A stretch of 64,000 bases of DNA from Osmia lignaria lignaria (taxonomy: Eukaryota > Arthropoda > Insecta > Hymenoptera > Megachilidae). The position numbers and the translations under genes were made by a program. Positions 1-12,595 of the stretch are shown here, in pieces; position 1 is the stretch's first letter, and every line of letters begins with the position of its first letter. The stretch covers positions 6,634,001 through 6,698,000 of the forward strand of contig NW_027478168.1 in assembly GCF_051020975.1 (NCBI RefSeq), in the 5' to 3' direction. The notes under the pieces were generated by a model that saw only the letters and a list, made by a program, of their open reading frames with translations, was not told the DNA's origin and did not search any database.

Positions 1-67
1 GAAACTTAATTCTCTACAAAAAAGGTCTCTTAAGATTTTGCCATAGCTCGCTTCGTTTCCGAGATAT
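1..67 (+). repeat. Partial monomer at left edge
   Basis: This is the last 67 bp of a monomer, from GAAACTTAATT to CCGAGATAT, with a B-type tail. It carries CTTAAGATTTT where nearly all others read CTTAACATTTT. The same G recurs only near 20270, so the monomer before 68 and the one before 20306 may share ancestry. Confidence 0.95.
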
Positions 68-1674
68 TTGCAGATTTATCTCAAGGGAAGGGGCCTGACG
101 GACATATTTCGAGATATTTCTTCTTCTTGTTGTTCTTCTTCTGCACAGCTAAACTGGAAATGGCATTTCCAGCTCGCAATACTGCAGAGTTATCTAAAAG
201 AAAGGGGCCACGGTGTTTCTGTATCTCTATTATGTTGGTGCGGCTTCGGAACTTTTAAATATCTCGATATATCTCGAAAACTACGCTTCTGATCAAAAAA
301 TATCGTAGAACATAAATTGTAGGAAATATAATTCTCTACAAAAAATATCTCTTAACATTTTGCCATAGCTCGCTTCGTTTCCGAGATATTTGCAGATTCA
401 GCTCAAATGAACGGGCCTGACGGACATATTTCGAGATATTTCTTCTTCTTGTTGTTCTTCTTCTGCACAGCTAAGCTGGAAGTGGCATTTGCAGCTCGCA
501 ATAGTGCAGAGTTATCTCAATGAAAGGGGCCACGGTGTTTCTGTATCTCTATTATGTTGGTGCGGCTTCGGAACTTTTAAATATCTTGATATATCTCGAG
601 AACTACGCATCTGATCAAAAAATATCGTAGAACATAAAAAGTAGGAAACCTAATTCTCTACAAATAAAGTCTCATAACATTTTGCCATAGCTCGCTTCGT
701 TTCCGAGATATTTGCAGATATATCTCAAGGGAAGGGGCCTGACGGACATATTTCGAGATATTTCTTCTTGTTGTTCTTCTTCTGCACAGCTAAACTGGAA
801 GTGGCATTTGCGGCTCGCACTAGTGCAGAGTTATCTCAAAGAAAGGGGCCACGGTGTTTCTGTATCTCTATTATGTTGGTGCGGCTTCGGAACTTTTAAA
901 TATCTCGATATATCTCGAAAACTACGCTTCTGATAAAAAAATATCATTGAACATAAATTGTAGGAAACATAATTCTCTACAAAAAACGTCTCTTAACATT
1001 TTGCCATAGCTCTCTTCGTTTCCGAGATATTTGCAGATTCAGCTCAAAGGAACGGGCCTGACGGACATATTTCGAGATATTTCTTCTTCTTGTTGTTCTT
1101 CTTCTGCACAGCTAAGCTGGAAGTGGCATTTGCAGCTCGCAATAGTGCAGAGTTAGCTCAATAAAAGGGGCCACGGTGTTTCTGTATCTCTATTATGTTG
1201 GTGCGGCTTCGGTACTTTTAAATATCTTGATATATCTCGAGAACTACGCATCTGATCAAAAAATATCATAGAACATAAAAAGTAGGAAACTTAATTCTCT
1301 ACAAAAAAGGTCTCTTAACATTTTGCCATAGCTCGCTTTGTTTCCGAGATATTTGCAGATTTATCTCAAGGGAAGGGGCCTGACGGACATGTTTCGAGAT
1401 ATTTCTTCTTCTTGTTGTTCTTCTTCTGCACAGCTAAGCTGGAAGTGGCATTTGCAGCTCGCAATAGTGCAGAGTTATCTCAAAGAAAGGGGCCACGGTG
1501 TTTCTGTATTTCTATTATGTTGGTGCGGCTTCGGAACTTTTAAATATCTTGATATATCTCGAGAACTACGCACCTGATCAAAAAATATCATAGAACATAA
1601 AAAGTAGGAAGCTTAATTCTCTACAAAAAAGGTCTCTTAACATTTTGCCATAGCTCGCTTCGTTTCCGAGATAT
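68..1674 (+). repeat. Domain A, leading monomers (5 units)
   Basis: Monomers start at 68, 390, 712, 1031 and 1353. The first is unusually divergent (GGAAATGG, TTTCCAGC, ATACTGCAG, TTATCTAAAAG). Units 390 and 712 resemble positions a and b of the 5-monomer HOR that follows, but 390 has AAATGAACGG in its head. Unit 1031 has AGTTAGCTCAATAAAAGG. Unit 1353 is preceded by GCTTTGTTTCC and has GACATGTTTCG and GTATTTCT. These are likely diverged relatives of the later blocks. Confidence 0.85.
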
Positions 1675-3280
1675 TTGCAGATTCAGCTCAAAGGAACGGG
1701 CCTGACGGACATATTTCGAGATATTTCTTCTTCTTGTTGTTCTTCTTCTGCACAGCTAAGCTGGAAGTGGCATTTGCAGCTCGCAATAGTGCAGAGTTAT
1801 CTCAATGAAAGGGGCCACGGTGTTTCTGTATCTCTATTATGTTGGTGCGGCTTCGGAACTTTTAAATATCTTGATATATCTCGAGAACTACGCATCTGAT
1901 CAAAAAATATCGTAGAACATAAAAAGTAGGAAACTTAATTCTCTACAAATAAAGTCTCATAACATTTTGCCATAGCTCGCTTCGTTTCCGAGATATTTGC
2001 AGATTTATCTCAAGGGAAGGGGCCTGACGGACATATTTCGAGATATTTCTTCTTGTTGTTCTTCTTCTGCACAGCTAAGCTGGAAGTGGCATTTGCGGCT
2101 CGCACTAGTGCAGAGTTATCTCAAAGAAAGGGGCCACGGTGTTACTGTATCTCTATTATGTTGGTGCGGCTTCGGAACTTTTAAATATCTCGATATATCT
2201 CGAAAACTACGCTTCTGATAAAAAAATATCATAGAACATAAATTGTAGGAAACATAATTCTCTACAAAAAACGTCTCTTAACATTTTGCCATAGCTCGCT
2301 TTGTTTCCGAGATATTTGCAGATTCAGCTCAAAGTAACGGGCCTGACGGACATATTTCGAGATATTTCTTCTTCTTGTTGTTCTTCTTCTGCACAGCTAA
2401 GCTGGAAGTGGCATTTGCGGCTCGCACTAGTGCAGAGTTATCTCAAAGAAAGGGGCCACGGTGTTTCTGTATCTCTATTATGTTGGTGCGGCTTCGAACT
2501 TTTAAATATCTCGATATATCTCGAAAACTACGCTTCTGATCAAAAAATATCATAGAACATAAATTGTAGGAAACATAATTCTCTACAAAAAAGGTCTCTT
2601 AACATTTTGCCATAGCTCGCTTCGTTTCCGAGATATTTGCAGATATATCTCAAGGGAAGGGGCCTGACGGACATATTTCGAGATATTTCTTCTTCTTGTT
2701 GTTCTTCTTCTGCACAGCTAAACTGGAAGTGGCATTTGCGGCTCGCACTAGTGCAGAGTTATCTCAAAGAAAGGGGCCACGGTGTTTCTGTATCTCTATT
2801 ATGTTGGTGCGGCTTCGGAACTTTTGAATATCTTGATATATCTCGAGAACTACGCATCTGATCAAAAAATATCATAGAACATAAATTGTAGGAAACATAA
2901 TTCTCTACAAAAAACGTCTCTTAACATTTTGCCATAGCTCGCTTCGTTTCCGAGATATTTGCAGATTCAGCTCAAAGGAACGGGCCTGACGGACATATTT
3001 CGAGATATTTCTTCTTCTTGTTGTTCTTCTTCTGCACAGCTAAGCTGGAAGTGGCATTTGCGGCTCGCACTAGTGCAGAGTTATCTCAAAGAAAGGGGCC
3101 ACGGTGTTTCTGTATCTCTATTATGTTGGTGCGGCTTCGGAACTTTTAAATATCTCGATATATCTCGAAAACTACGCTTCTGATAAAAAAATATCATAGA
3201 ACATAAATTGTAGGAAACATAATTCTCTACAAAAAACGTCTCTTAACATTTTGCCATAGCTCGCTTCGTTTCCGAGATAT
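1675..3280 (+). repeat. 5-monomer HOR, copy 1 (1,606 bp)
   Basis: Units start at 1675 (Q head, B body, CTCAATGAAAGG, tail ACAAATAAAGTCTCAT), 1997 (319 bp, GTGTTACTG), 2316 (321 bp, Q* head, CTTCGAACTT, preceded by GCTTTGTTTCC), 2637 (A body switching to CTTTTGAATATC and a B-like end) and 2959 (Q head, A body, CTGATAAAAAAATATC). The order repeats exactly in the next block. I noticed no difference between 1675-3280 and 3281-4886 by eye. Confidence 0.93.
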
Positions 3281-4886
3281 TTGCAGATTCAGCTCAAAGG
3301 AACGGGCCTGACGGACATATTTCGAGATATTTCTTCTTCTTGTTGTTCTTCTTCTGCACAGCTAAGCTGGAAGTGGCATTTGCAGCTCGCAATAGTGCAG
3401 AGTTATCTCAATGAAAGGGGCCACGGTGTTTCTGTATCTCTATTATGTTGGTGCGGCTTCGGAACTTTTAAATATCTTGATATATCTCGAGAACTACGCA
3501 TCTGATCAAAAAATATCGTAGAACATAAAAAGTAGGAAACTTAATTCTCTACAAATAAAGTCTCATAACATTTTGCCATAGCTCGCTTCGTTTCCGAGAT
3601 ATTTGCAGATTTATCTCAAGGGAAGGGGCCTGACGGACATATTTCGAGATATTTCTTCTTGTTGTTCTTCTTCTGCACAGCTAAGCTGGAAGTGGCATTT
3701 GCGGCTCGCACTAGTGCAGAGTTATCTCAAAGAAAGGGGCCACGGTGTTACTGTATCTCTATTATGTTGGTGCGGCTTCGGAACTTTTAAATATCTCGAT
3801 ATATCTCGAAAACTACGCTTCTGATAAAAAAATATCATAGAACATAAATTGTAGGAAACATAATTCTCTACAAAAAACGTCTCTTAACATTTTGCCATAG
3901 CTCGCTTTGTTTCCGAGATATTTGCAGATTCAGCTCAAAGTAACGGGCCTGACGGACATATTTCGAGATATTTCTTCTTCTTGTTGTTCTTCTTCTGCAC
4001 AGCTAAGCTGGAAGTGGCATTTGCGGCTCGCACTAGTGCAGAGTTATCTCAAAGAAAGGGGCCACGGTGTTTCTGTATCTCTATTATGTTGGTGCGGCTT
4101 CGAACTTTTAAATATCTCGATATATCTCGAAAACTACGCTTCTGATCAAAAAATATCATAGAACATAAATTGTAGGAAACATAATTCTCTACAAAAAAGG
4201 TCTCTTAACATTTTGCCATAGCTCGCTTCGTTTCCGAGATATTTGCAGATATATCTCAAGGGAAGGGGCCTGACGGACATATTTCGAGATATTTCTTCTT
4301 CTTGTTGTTCTTCTTCTGCACAGCTAAACTGGAAGTGGCATTTGCGGCTCGCACTAGTGCAGAGTTATCTCAAAGAAAGGGGCCACGGTGTTTCTGTATC
4401 TCTATTATGTTGGTGCGGCTTCGGAACTTTTGAATATCTTGATATATCTCGAGAACTACGCATCTGATCAAAAAATATCATAGAACATAAATTGTAGGAA
4501 ACATAATTCTCTACAAAAAACGTCTCTTAACATTTTGCCATAGCTCGCTTCGTTTCCGAGATATTTGCAGATTCAGCTCAAAGGAACGGGCCTGACGGAC
4601 ATATTTCGAGATATTTCTTCTTCTTGTTGTTCTTCTTCTGCACAGCTAAGCTGGAAGTGGCATTTGCGGCTCGCACTAGTGCAGAGTTATCTCAAAGAAA
4701 GGGGCCACGGTGTTTCTGTATCTCTATTATGTTGGTGCGGCTTCGGAACTTTTAAATATCTCGATATATCTCGAAAACTACGCTTCTGATAAAAAAATAT
4801 CATAGAACATAAATTGTAGGAAACATAATTCTCTACAAAAAACGTCTCTTAACATTTTGCCATAGCTCGCTTCGTTTCCGAGATAT
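3281..4886 (+). repeat. 5-monomer HOR, copy 2 (1,606 bp)
   Basis: Units start at 3281, 3603, 3922, 4243 and 4565 and carry the same five sets of variants in the same order as copy 1. The lengths 322, 319, 321*, 322 and 322 add to 1,606 bp, giving a clean offset. Near-perfect identity implies very recent duplication. Confidence 0.93.
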
Positions 4887-5848
4887 TTGCAGATTCAGCT
4901 CAAAGGAACGGGCCTGACGGACATATTTCGAGATATTTCTTCTTCTTGTTGTTCTTCTTCTGCACAGCTAAGCTGGAAGTGGCATTTGCAGCTCGCAATA
5001 GTGCAGAGTTATCTCAATGAAAGGGGCCACGGTGTTTCTGTATCTCTATTATGTTGGTGCGGCTTCGGAACTTTTAAATATCTTGATATATCTCGAGAAC
5101 TACGCATCTGATCAAAAAATATCGTAGAACATAAAAAGTAGGAAACTTAATTCTCTACAAATAAAGTCTCATAACATTTTGCCATAGCTCGCTTCGTTTC
5201 CGAGATATTTGCAGATTTATCTCAAGGGAAGGGGCCTGACGGACATATTTCGAGATATTTCTTCTTGTTGTTCTTCTTCTGCACAGCTAAGCTGGAAGTG
5301 GCATTTGCGGCTCGCACTAGTGCAGAGTTATCTCAAAGAAAGGGGCCACGGTGTTACTGTATCTCTATTATGTTGGTGCGGCTTCGGAACTTTTAAATAT
5401 CTCGATATATCTCGAAAACTACGCTTCTGATAAAAAAATATCATAGAACATAAATTGTAGGAAACATAATTCTCTACAAAAAACGTCTCTTAACATTTTG
5501 CCATAGCTCGCTTTGTTTCCGAGATATTTGCAGATTCAGCTCAAAGTAACGGGCCTGACGGACATATTTCGAGATATTTCTTCTTCTTGTTGTTCTTCTT
5601 CTGCACAGCTAAGCTGGAAGTGGCATTTGCGGCTCGCACTAGTGCAGAGTTATCTCAAAGAAAGGGGCCACGGTGTTTCTGTATCTCTATTATGTTGGTG
5701 CGGCTTCGAACTTTTAAATATCTCGATATATCTCGAAAACTACGCTTCTGATCAAAAAATATCATAGAACATAAATTGTAGGAAACATAATTCTCTACAA
5801 AAAAGGTCTCTTAACATTTTGCCATAGCTCGCTTCGTTTCCGAGATAT
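4887..5848 (+). repeat. 5-monomer HOR, partial copy 3 (first 3 units)
   Basis: Units 4887, 5209 and 5528 match positions a, b and c of the preceding HOR. The next unit (5849) does not continue the pattern: it has GCTGTAAGTGG and no CTTTTGAATATC. The HOR run therefore ends near 5849-5940. Confidence 0.9.
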
Positions 5849-7136
5849 TTGCAGATATATCTCAAGGGAAGGGGCCTGACGGACATATTTCGAGATATTT
5901 CTTCTTCTTGTTGTTCTTCTTCTGCACAGCTAAGCTGTAAGTGGCATTTGCGGCTCGCACTAGTGCAGAGTTATCTCAAAGAAAGGGGCCACGGTGTTTC
6001 TGTATCTCTATTATGTTGGTGCGGCTTCGGAACTTTTAAATATCTCGATATATCTCGAAAACTACGCTTCTGATCAAAAAATATCGTAGAACATAAATTG
6101 TAGGAAACATAATTCTCTACAAAAAATGTCTCTTAACATTTTGCCATAGCTCGCTTCGTTTCCGAGATATTTGCAGATTTATCTCAAGGGAAGGGGCCTG
6201 ACGGACATATTTCGAGATATTTCTTCTTCTTGTTGTTCTTCTTCTGCACAGCTAAGCTGGAAGTGGCATTTGCAACTCGCAATAGTGCAGAGTTATCTCA
6301 AAGAAAGGGGCCACGGTGTTTCTGTATCTCTATTATGTTGGTGCGGCTTCGGTACTTTTAAATATCTTGATATATCTCGAGAACTACGCATCTGATCAAA
6401 AAATATCATAGAACATAAAAAGTAGGAAACTTAATTCTCTACAAAAAAGGTCTCTTAACATTTTGCCATAGCTCGCTTTGTTTCCGAGATATTTGCAGAT
6501 TTATCTCAAGGGAAGGGGCCTGACGGACATGTTTCGAGATATTTCTTCTTCTTGTTGTTCTTCTTCTGCACAGCTAAGCTGGAAGTGGCATTTGCAGCTC
6601 GCAATAGTGCAGAGTTATCTCAAAGAAAGGGGCCACGGTGTTTCTGTATCTCTATTATGTTGGTGCAGCTTCGGAACTTTTAAATATCTTGATATATCTC
6701 GAGAACTACGCATCTGATCAAAAAATATCATGGAACATAAAAAGTAGAAAACTTAATTCTCTACAAAAAAGGTCTCTTAACATTTTGCCATAGCTCGCTT
6801 CGTTTCCGAGATATTTGCAGATTTCTCTCAAGGGAAGGGGCCTGACGGACATATTTCGAGATATTTCTTCTTCTTGTTGTTCTTCTTCTGCACAGCTAAG
6901 CTGTAAGTGGCATTTGCGGCTCGCACTAGTGCAGAGTTATCTCAAAGAAAGGGGCCACGGTGTTTCTGTATCTCTATTATGTTGGTGCGGCTTCGGAACT
7001 TTTAAATATCTCGATATATCTCGAAAACTACGCTTCTGATCAAAAAATATCGTAGAACATAAATTGTAGGAAACATAATTCTCTACAAAAAATGTCTCTT
7101 AACATTTTGCCATAGCTCGCTTCGTTTCCGAGATAT
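5849..7136 (+). repeat. Domain A, mixed monomers (4 units)
   Basis: Units start at 5849 (GCTGTAAG, A body), 6171 (TGCAACTCGC, CGGTACTTT, B body), 6493 (preceded by GCTTTGTTTCC, GACATGTTTCG, GTGCAGCTTCGG, tail CATGGAACAT and GTAGAAAAC) and 6815 (ATTTCTCTCAAG head, GCTGTAAG, A body). Most of these variants recur singly further on (8099, 8421, 15167, 18059), so the block supplies pieces to later rearranged blocks or shares a source with them. Confidence 0.85.
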
Positions 7137-8420
7137 TTGCAGATTCAGCTCAAAGGAACGGGCCTGACGGACATATTTCGAGATATTTCTTCTTGTTGTT
7201 CTTCTTCTGCACAGCTAAGCTGGAAGTGGCATTTGCGGCTCGCACTAGTGCAGAGTTATCTCAAAGAAAGGGGCCACGGTGTTTCTGTATCTCTATTATG
7301 TTGGTGCGGCTTCGGAACTTTTAAATATCTCGATATATCTCGAAAACTACGCTTCTGATAAAAAAATATCATAGAACATAAATTGTAGGAAACATAATTC
7401 TCTACAAAAAACGTCTCTTAACATTTTGTCATAGCTCGCTTCGTTTCCGAGATATTTGCAGATTCAGCTCAAAGTAACGGGCCTGACGGACATATTTCGA
7501 GATATTTCTTCTTCTTGTTGTTCTTCTTCTGCACAGCTAAGCTGGAAGTGGCATTTGCGGCTCGCACTAGTGCAGAGTTATCTCAAAGAAAGGGGCCACG
7601 GTGTTTCTGTATCTCTATTATGTTGGTGCGGCTTCGAACTTTTAAATATCTCGATATATCTCGAAAACTACGCTTCTGATCAAAAAATATCATAGAACGT
7701 AAATTGTAGGAAACATAATTCTCTACAAAAAAGGTCTCTTAACATTTTGCCATAGCTCGCTTCGTTTCCGAGATATTTGCAGATATATCTCAAGGGAAGG
7801 GGCCTGACGGACATATTTCGAGATATTTCTTTTTCTTGTTGTTCTTCTTCTGCACAGCTAAGCTGTAAGTGGCATTTGCGGCTCGCACTAGTGCAGAGTT
7901 ATCTCAAAGAAAGGGGCCACGGTGTTTCTGTATCTCTATTATGTTGGTGCGGCTTCGGAACTTTTAAATATCTCGATATATCTCGAAAACTACGCTTCTG
8001 ATCAAAAAATATCGTAGAACATAAATTGTAGGAAACATAATTCTCTACAAAAAATGTCTCTTAACATTTTGCCATAGCTCGCTTCGTTTCCGAGATATTT
8101 GCAGATTTATCTCAAGGGAAGGGGCCTGACGGACATATTTCGAGATATTTCTTCTTCTTGTTGTTCTTCTTCTGCACAGCTAAGCTGGAAGTGGCATTTG
8201 CAACTCGCAATAGTGCAGAGTTATCTCAAAGAAAGGGGCCACGGTGTTTCTGTATCTCTATTATGTTGGTGCGGCTTCGGTACTTTTAAATATCTTGATA
8301 TATCTCGAGAACTACGCATCTGATCAAAAAATATCATAGAACATAAAAAGTAGGAAACTTAATTCTCTACAAAAAAGGTCTCTTAACATTTTGCCATAGC
8401 TCGCTTTGTTTCCGAGATAT
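7137..8420 (+). repeat. 4-monomer block P, copy 1
   Basis: Units are 7137 (319 bp, Q head, A body), 7456 (321 bp, Q* head, CTTCGAACTT, preceded by TTTTGTCATAG, tail GAACGTAAATTG), 7777 (ATTTCTTTTTCTTG, GCTGTAAG) and 8099 (TGCAACTCGC, CGGTACTTT). The combination recurs at 9706-10989 with an offset of 2,569 bp (8 monomers) and in part at 11634 and 18703. Confidence 0.9.
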
Positions 8421-9705
8421 TTGCAGATTTATCTCAAGGGAAGGGGCCTGACGGACATGTTTCGAGATATTTCTTCTTCTTGTTGTTCTTCTTCTGCACA
8501 GCTAAGCTGGAAGTGGCATTTGCAGCTCGCAATAGTGCAGAGTTATCTCAAAGAAAGGGGCCACGGTATTTCTGTATTTCTATTATGTTGGTGCGGCTTC
8601 GGAACTTTTAAATATCTTGATATATCTCGAGAACTACGCATCTGATCAAAAAATATCATAGAACATAAAAAGTAGGAAGCTTAATTCTCTACAAAAAAGG
8701 TCTCTTAACATTTTGCCATAGCTCGCTTCGTTTCCGAGATATTTGCAGATTCAGCTCAAAGGAACGGGCCTGACGGACATATTTCGAGATATTTCTTCTT
8801 CTTGTTGTTCTTCTTCTGCACAGCTAAGCTGGAAGTGGCATTTGCAGCTCGCAATAGTGCAGAGTTATCTCAATGAAAGGGGCCACGGTGTTTCTGTATC
8901 TCTATTATGTTGGTGCGGCTTCGGAACTTTTGAATATCTTGATATATCTCGAGAACTACGCATCTGATCAAAAAATATCATAGAACATAAATTGTAGGAA
9001 ACATAATTCTCTACAAAAAACGTCTCTTAACATTTTGCCATAGCTCGCTTCGTTTCCGAGATATTTGCAGATTCAGCTCAAAGGAACGGGCCTGACGGAC
9101 ATATTTCGAGATATTTCTTCTTCTTGTTGTTCTTCTTCTGCACAGCTAAGCTGGAAGTGGCATTTGCAGCTCGCAATAGTGCAGAGTTATCTCAATGAAA
9201 GGGGCCACGGTGTTTCTGTATCTCTATTATGTTGGTGCGGCTTCGGAACTTTTAAATATCTTGATATATCTCGAGGACTACGCATCTGATCAAAAAATAT
9301 CGTAGAACATAAAAAGTAGGAAACTTAATTCTCTACAAATAAAGTCTCATAACATTTTGCCATAGCTCGCTTCGTTTCCGAGATATTTGCAGATTTATCT
9401 CAAGGGAAGGGGCCTGACGGACATATTTCGAGATATTTCTTCTTGTTGTTCTTCTTCTGCACAGCTAAGCTGGAAGTGGCATTTGCGGCTCGCACTAGTG
9501 CAGAGTTATCTCAAAGAAAGGGGCCACGGTGTTACTGTATCTCTATTATGTTGGTGCGGCTTCGGAACTTTTAAATATCTCGATATATCTCGAAAACTAC
9601 GCTTCTGATCAAAAAATATCGTAGAACATAAATTGTAGGAAACATAATTCTCTACAAAAAATGTCTCTTAACATTTTGCCATAGCTCGCTTCGTTTCCGA
9701 GATAT
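8421..9705 (+). repeat. 4-monomer block R, copy 1
   Basis: Units are 8421 (GACATGTTTCG, CGGTATTTCTG, GTATTTCT), 8743 (Q head, CTTTTGAATATC), 9065 (Q head, CTCGAGGACTAC) and 9387 (319 bp, GTGTTACTG). The same order recurs at 12596-13880 with an offset of 4,175 bp (13 monomers). The tail of 9387 reads CTGATCAAAAAATATCG rather than CTGATAAAAAAATATCA, so it joins block P by a different junction from copy 2. Confidence 0.9.
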
Positions 9706-10989
9706 TTGCAGATTCAGCTCAAAGGAACGGGCCTGACGGACATATTTCGAGATATTTCTTCTTGTTGTTCTTCTTCTGCACAGCTAAGCTGGAAGTGGCA
9801 TTTGCGGCTCGCACTAGTGCAGAGTTATCTCAAAGAAAGGGGCCACGGTGTTTCTGTATCTCTATTATGTTGGTGCGGCTTCGGAACTTTTAAATATCTC
9901 GATATATCTCGAAAACTACGCTTCTGATAAAAAAATATCATAGAACATAAATTGTAGGAAACATAATTCTCTACAAAAAACGTCTCTTAACATTTTGTCA
10001 TAGCTCGCTTCGTTTCCGAGATATTTGCAGATTCAGCTCAAAGTAACGGGCCTGACGGACATATTTCGAGATATTTCTTCTTCTTGTTGTTCTTCTTCTG
10101 CACAGCTAAGCTGGAAGTGGCATTTGCGGCTCGCACTAGTGCAGAGTTATCTCAAAGAAAGGGGCCACGGTGTTTCTGTATCTCTATTATGTTGGTGCGG
10201 CTTCGAACTTTTAAATATCTCGATATATCTCGAAAACTACGCTTCTGATCAAAAAATATCATAGAACGTAAATTGTAGGAAACATAATTCTCTACAAAAA
10301 AGGTCTCTTAACATTTTGCCATAGCTCGCTTCGTTTCCGAGATATTTGCAGATATATCTCAAGGGAAGGGGCCTGACGGACATATTTCGAGATATTTCTT
10401 TTTCTTGTTGTTCTTCTTCTGCACAGCTAAGCTGTAAGTGGCATTTGCGGCTCGCACTAGTGCAGAGTTATCTCAAAGAAAGGGGCCACGGTGTTTCTGT
10501 ATCTCTATTATGTTGGTGCGGCTTCGGAACTTTTAAATATCTCGATATATCTCGAAAACTACGCTTCTGATCAAAAAATATCGTAGAACATAAATTGTAG
10601 GAAACATAATTCTCTACAAAAAATGTCTCTTAACATTTTGCCATAGCTCGCTTCGTTTCCGAGATATTTGCAGATTTATCTCAAGGGAAGGGGCCTGACG
10701 GACATATTTCGAGATATTTCTTCTTCTTGTTGTTCTTCTTCTGCACAGCTAAGCTGGAAGTGGCATTTGCAACTCGCAATAGTGCAGAGTTATCTCAAAG
10801 AAAGGGGCCACGGTGTTTCTGTATCTCTATTATGTTGGTGCGGCTTCGGTACTTTTAAATATCTTGATATATCTCGAGAACTACGCATCTGATCAAAAAA
10901 TATCATGGAACATAAAAAGTAGAAAACTTAATTCTCTACAAAAAAGGTCTCTTAACATTTTGCCATAGCTCGCTTCGTTTCCGAGATAT
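9706..10989 (+). repeat. 4-monomer block P, copy 2
   Basis: Units 9706, 10025, 10346 and 10668 reproduce the variants of 7137-8420, including TTTTGTCATAG before 10025, GAACGTAAATTG after it, and ATTTCTTTTTCTTG in 10346. The end differs: unit 10668 has CATGGAACAT and GTAGAAAAC as in unit 6493, which marks a recombination point in its tail. Confidence 0.9.
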
Positions 10990-11633
10990 TTGCAGATTTA
11001 TCTCAAGGGAAGGGGCCTGACGGACATATTTCGAGATATTTCTTCTTCTTGTTGTTCTTCTTCTGCACAGCTAAGCTGGAAGTGGCATTTGCAGCTCGCA
11101 ATAGTGCAGAGTTATCTCAAAGAAAGGGGCCACGGTGTTTCTGTATCTCTATTATGTTGGTGCGGCTTCGGTACTTTTAAATATCTTGATATATCTCGAG
11201 AACTACGCTTCTGATCAAAAAATATCATAGAACATAAATTGTAGGAAACATAATTCTCTACAAAAAAGGTCTCTTAACATTTTGCCATAGCTCGCTTCGT
11301 TTCCGAGATATTTGCAGATATATCTCAAGGGAAGGGGCCTGACGGACATATTTCGAGATATTTCTTCTTCTTGTTGTTCTTCTTCTGCACAGCTAAGCTG
11401 TAAGTGGCATTTGCGGCTCGCACTAGTGCAGAGTTATCTCAAAGAAAGGGGCCACGGTGTTTCTGTATCTCTATTATGTTGTTGCGGCTTCGGAACTTTT
11501 AAATATCTCGATATATCTCGAAAACTACGCTTCTGATCAAAAAATATCGTAGAACATAAATTGTAGGAAACATAATTCTCTACAAAAAATGTCTCTTAAC
11601 ATTTTGCCATAGCTCGCTTCGTTTCCGAGATAT
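10990..11633 (+). repeat. Two linking monomers, one chimeric
   Basis: Unit 10990 starts as a B body (GCAGCTCGCAATAG, CGGTACTTT, CGAGAAC) but ends with the A-type GCTTCTG and AAATTGTAGGAAACATAA, so it is a B/A recombinant. The switch lies around 11205-11240. Unit 11312 is an A body with GCTGTAAG and the private change ATGTTGTTGCGG. Confidence 0.82.
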
Positions 11634-12595
11634 TTGCAGATTCAGCTCAAAGGAACGGGCCTGACGGACATATTTCGAGATATTTCTTCTTGTTGTTCTT
11701 CTTCTGCACAGCTAAGCTGGAAGTGGCATTTGCGGCTCGCACTAGTGCAGAGTTATCTCAAAGAAAGGGGCCACGGTGTTTCTGTATCTCTATTATGTTG
11801 GTGCGGCTTCGGAACTTTTAAATATCTCGATATATCTCGAAAACTACGCTTCTGATAAAAAAATATCATAGAACATAAATTGTAGGAAACATAATTCTCT
11901 ACAAAAAACGTCTCTTAACATTTTGTCATAGCTCGCTTCGTTTCCGAGATATTTGCAGATTCAGCTCAAAGTAACGGGCCTGACGGACATATTTCGAGAT
12001 ATTTCTTCTTCTTGTTGTTCTTCTTCTGCACAGCTAAGCTGGAAGTGGCATTTGCGGCTCGCACTAGTGCAGAGTTATCTCAAAGAAAGGGGCCACGGTG
12101 TTTCTGTATCTCTATTATGTTGGTGCGGCTTCGAACTTTTAAATATCTCGATATATCTCGAAAACTACGCTTCTGATCAAAAAATATCATAGAACGTAAA
12201 TTGTAGGAAACATAATTCTCTACAAAAAAGGTCTCTTAACATTTTGCCATAGCTCGCTTCGTTTCCGAGATATTTGCAGATATATCTCAAGGGAAGGGGC
12301 CTGACGGACATATTTCGAGATATTTCTTTTTCTTGTTGTTCTTCTTCTGCACAGCTAAGCTGTAAGTGGCATTTGCGGCTCGCACTAGTGCAGAGTTATC
12401 TCAAAGAAAGGGGCCACGGTGTTTCTGTATCTCTATTATGTTGGTGCGGCTTCGGAACTTTTAAATATCTCGATATATCTCGAAAACTACGCTTCTGATC
12501 AAAAAATATCGTAGAACATAAATTGTAGGAAACATAATTCTCTACAAAAAATGTCTCTTAACATTTTGCCATAGCTCGCTTTGTTTCCGAGATAT
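11634..12595 (+). repeat. Block P, copy 3 (three units)
   Basis: Units 11634 (319 bp), 11953 (321 bp, preceded by TTTTGTCATAG, tail GAACGTAAATTG) and 12274 (ATTTCTTTTTCTTG) match the first three units of block P at an offset of 1,928 bp (6 monomers) from 9706. The fourth unit of P is absent. Block R follows directly with its GCTTTGTTTCC boundary. Confidence 0.9.
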
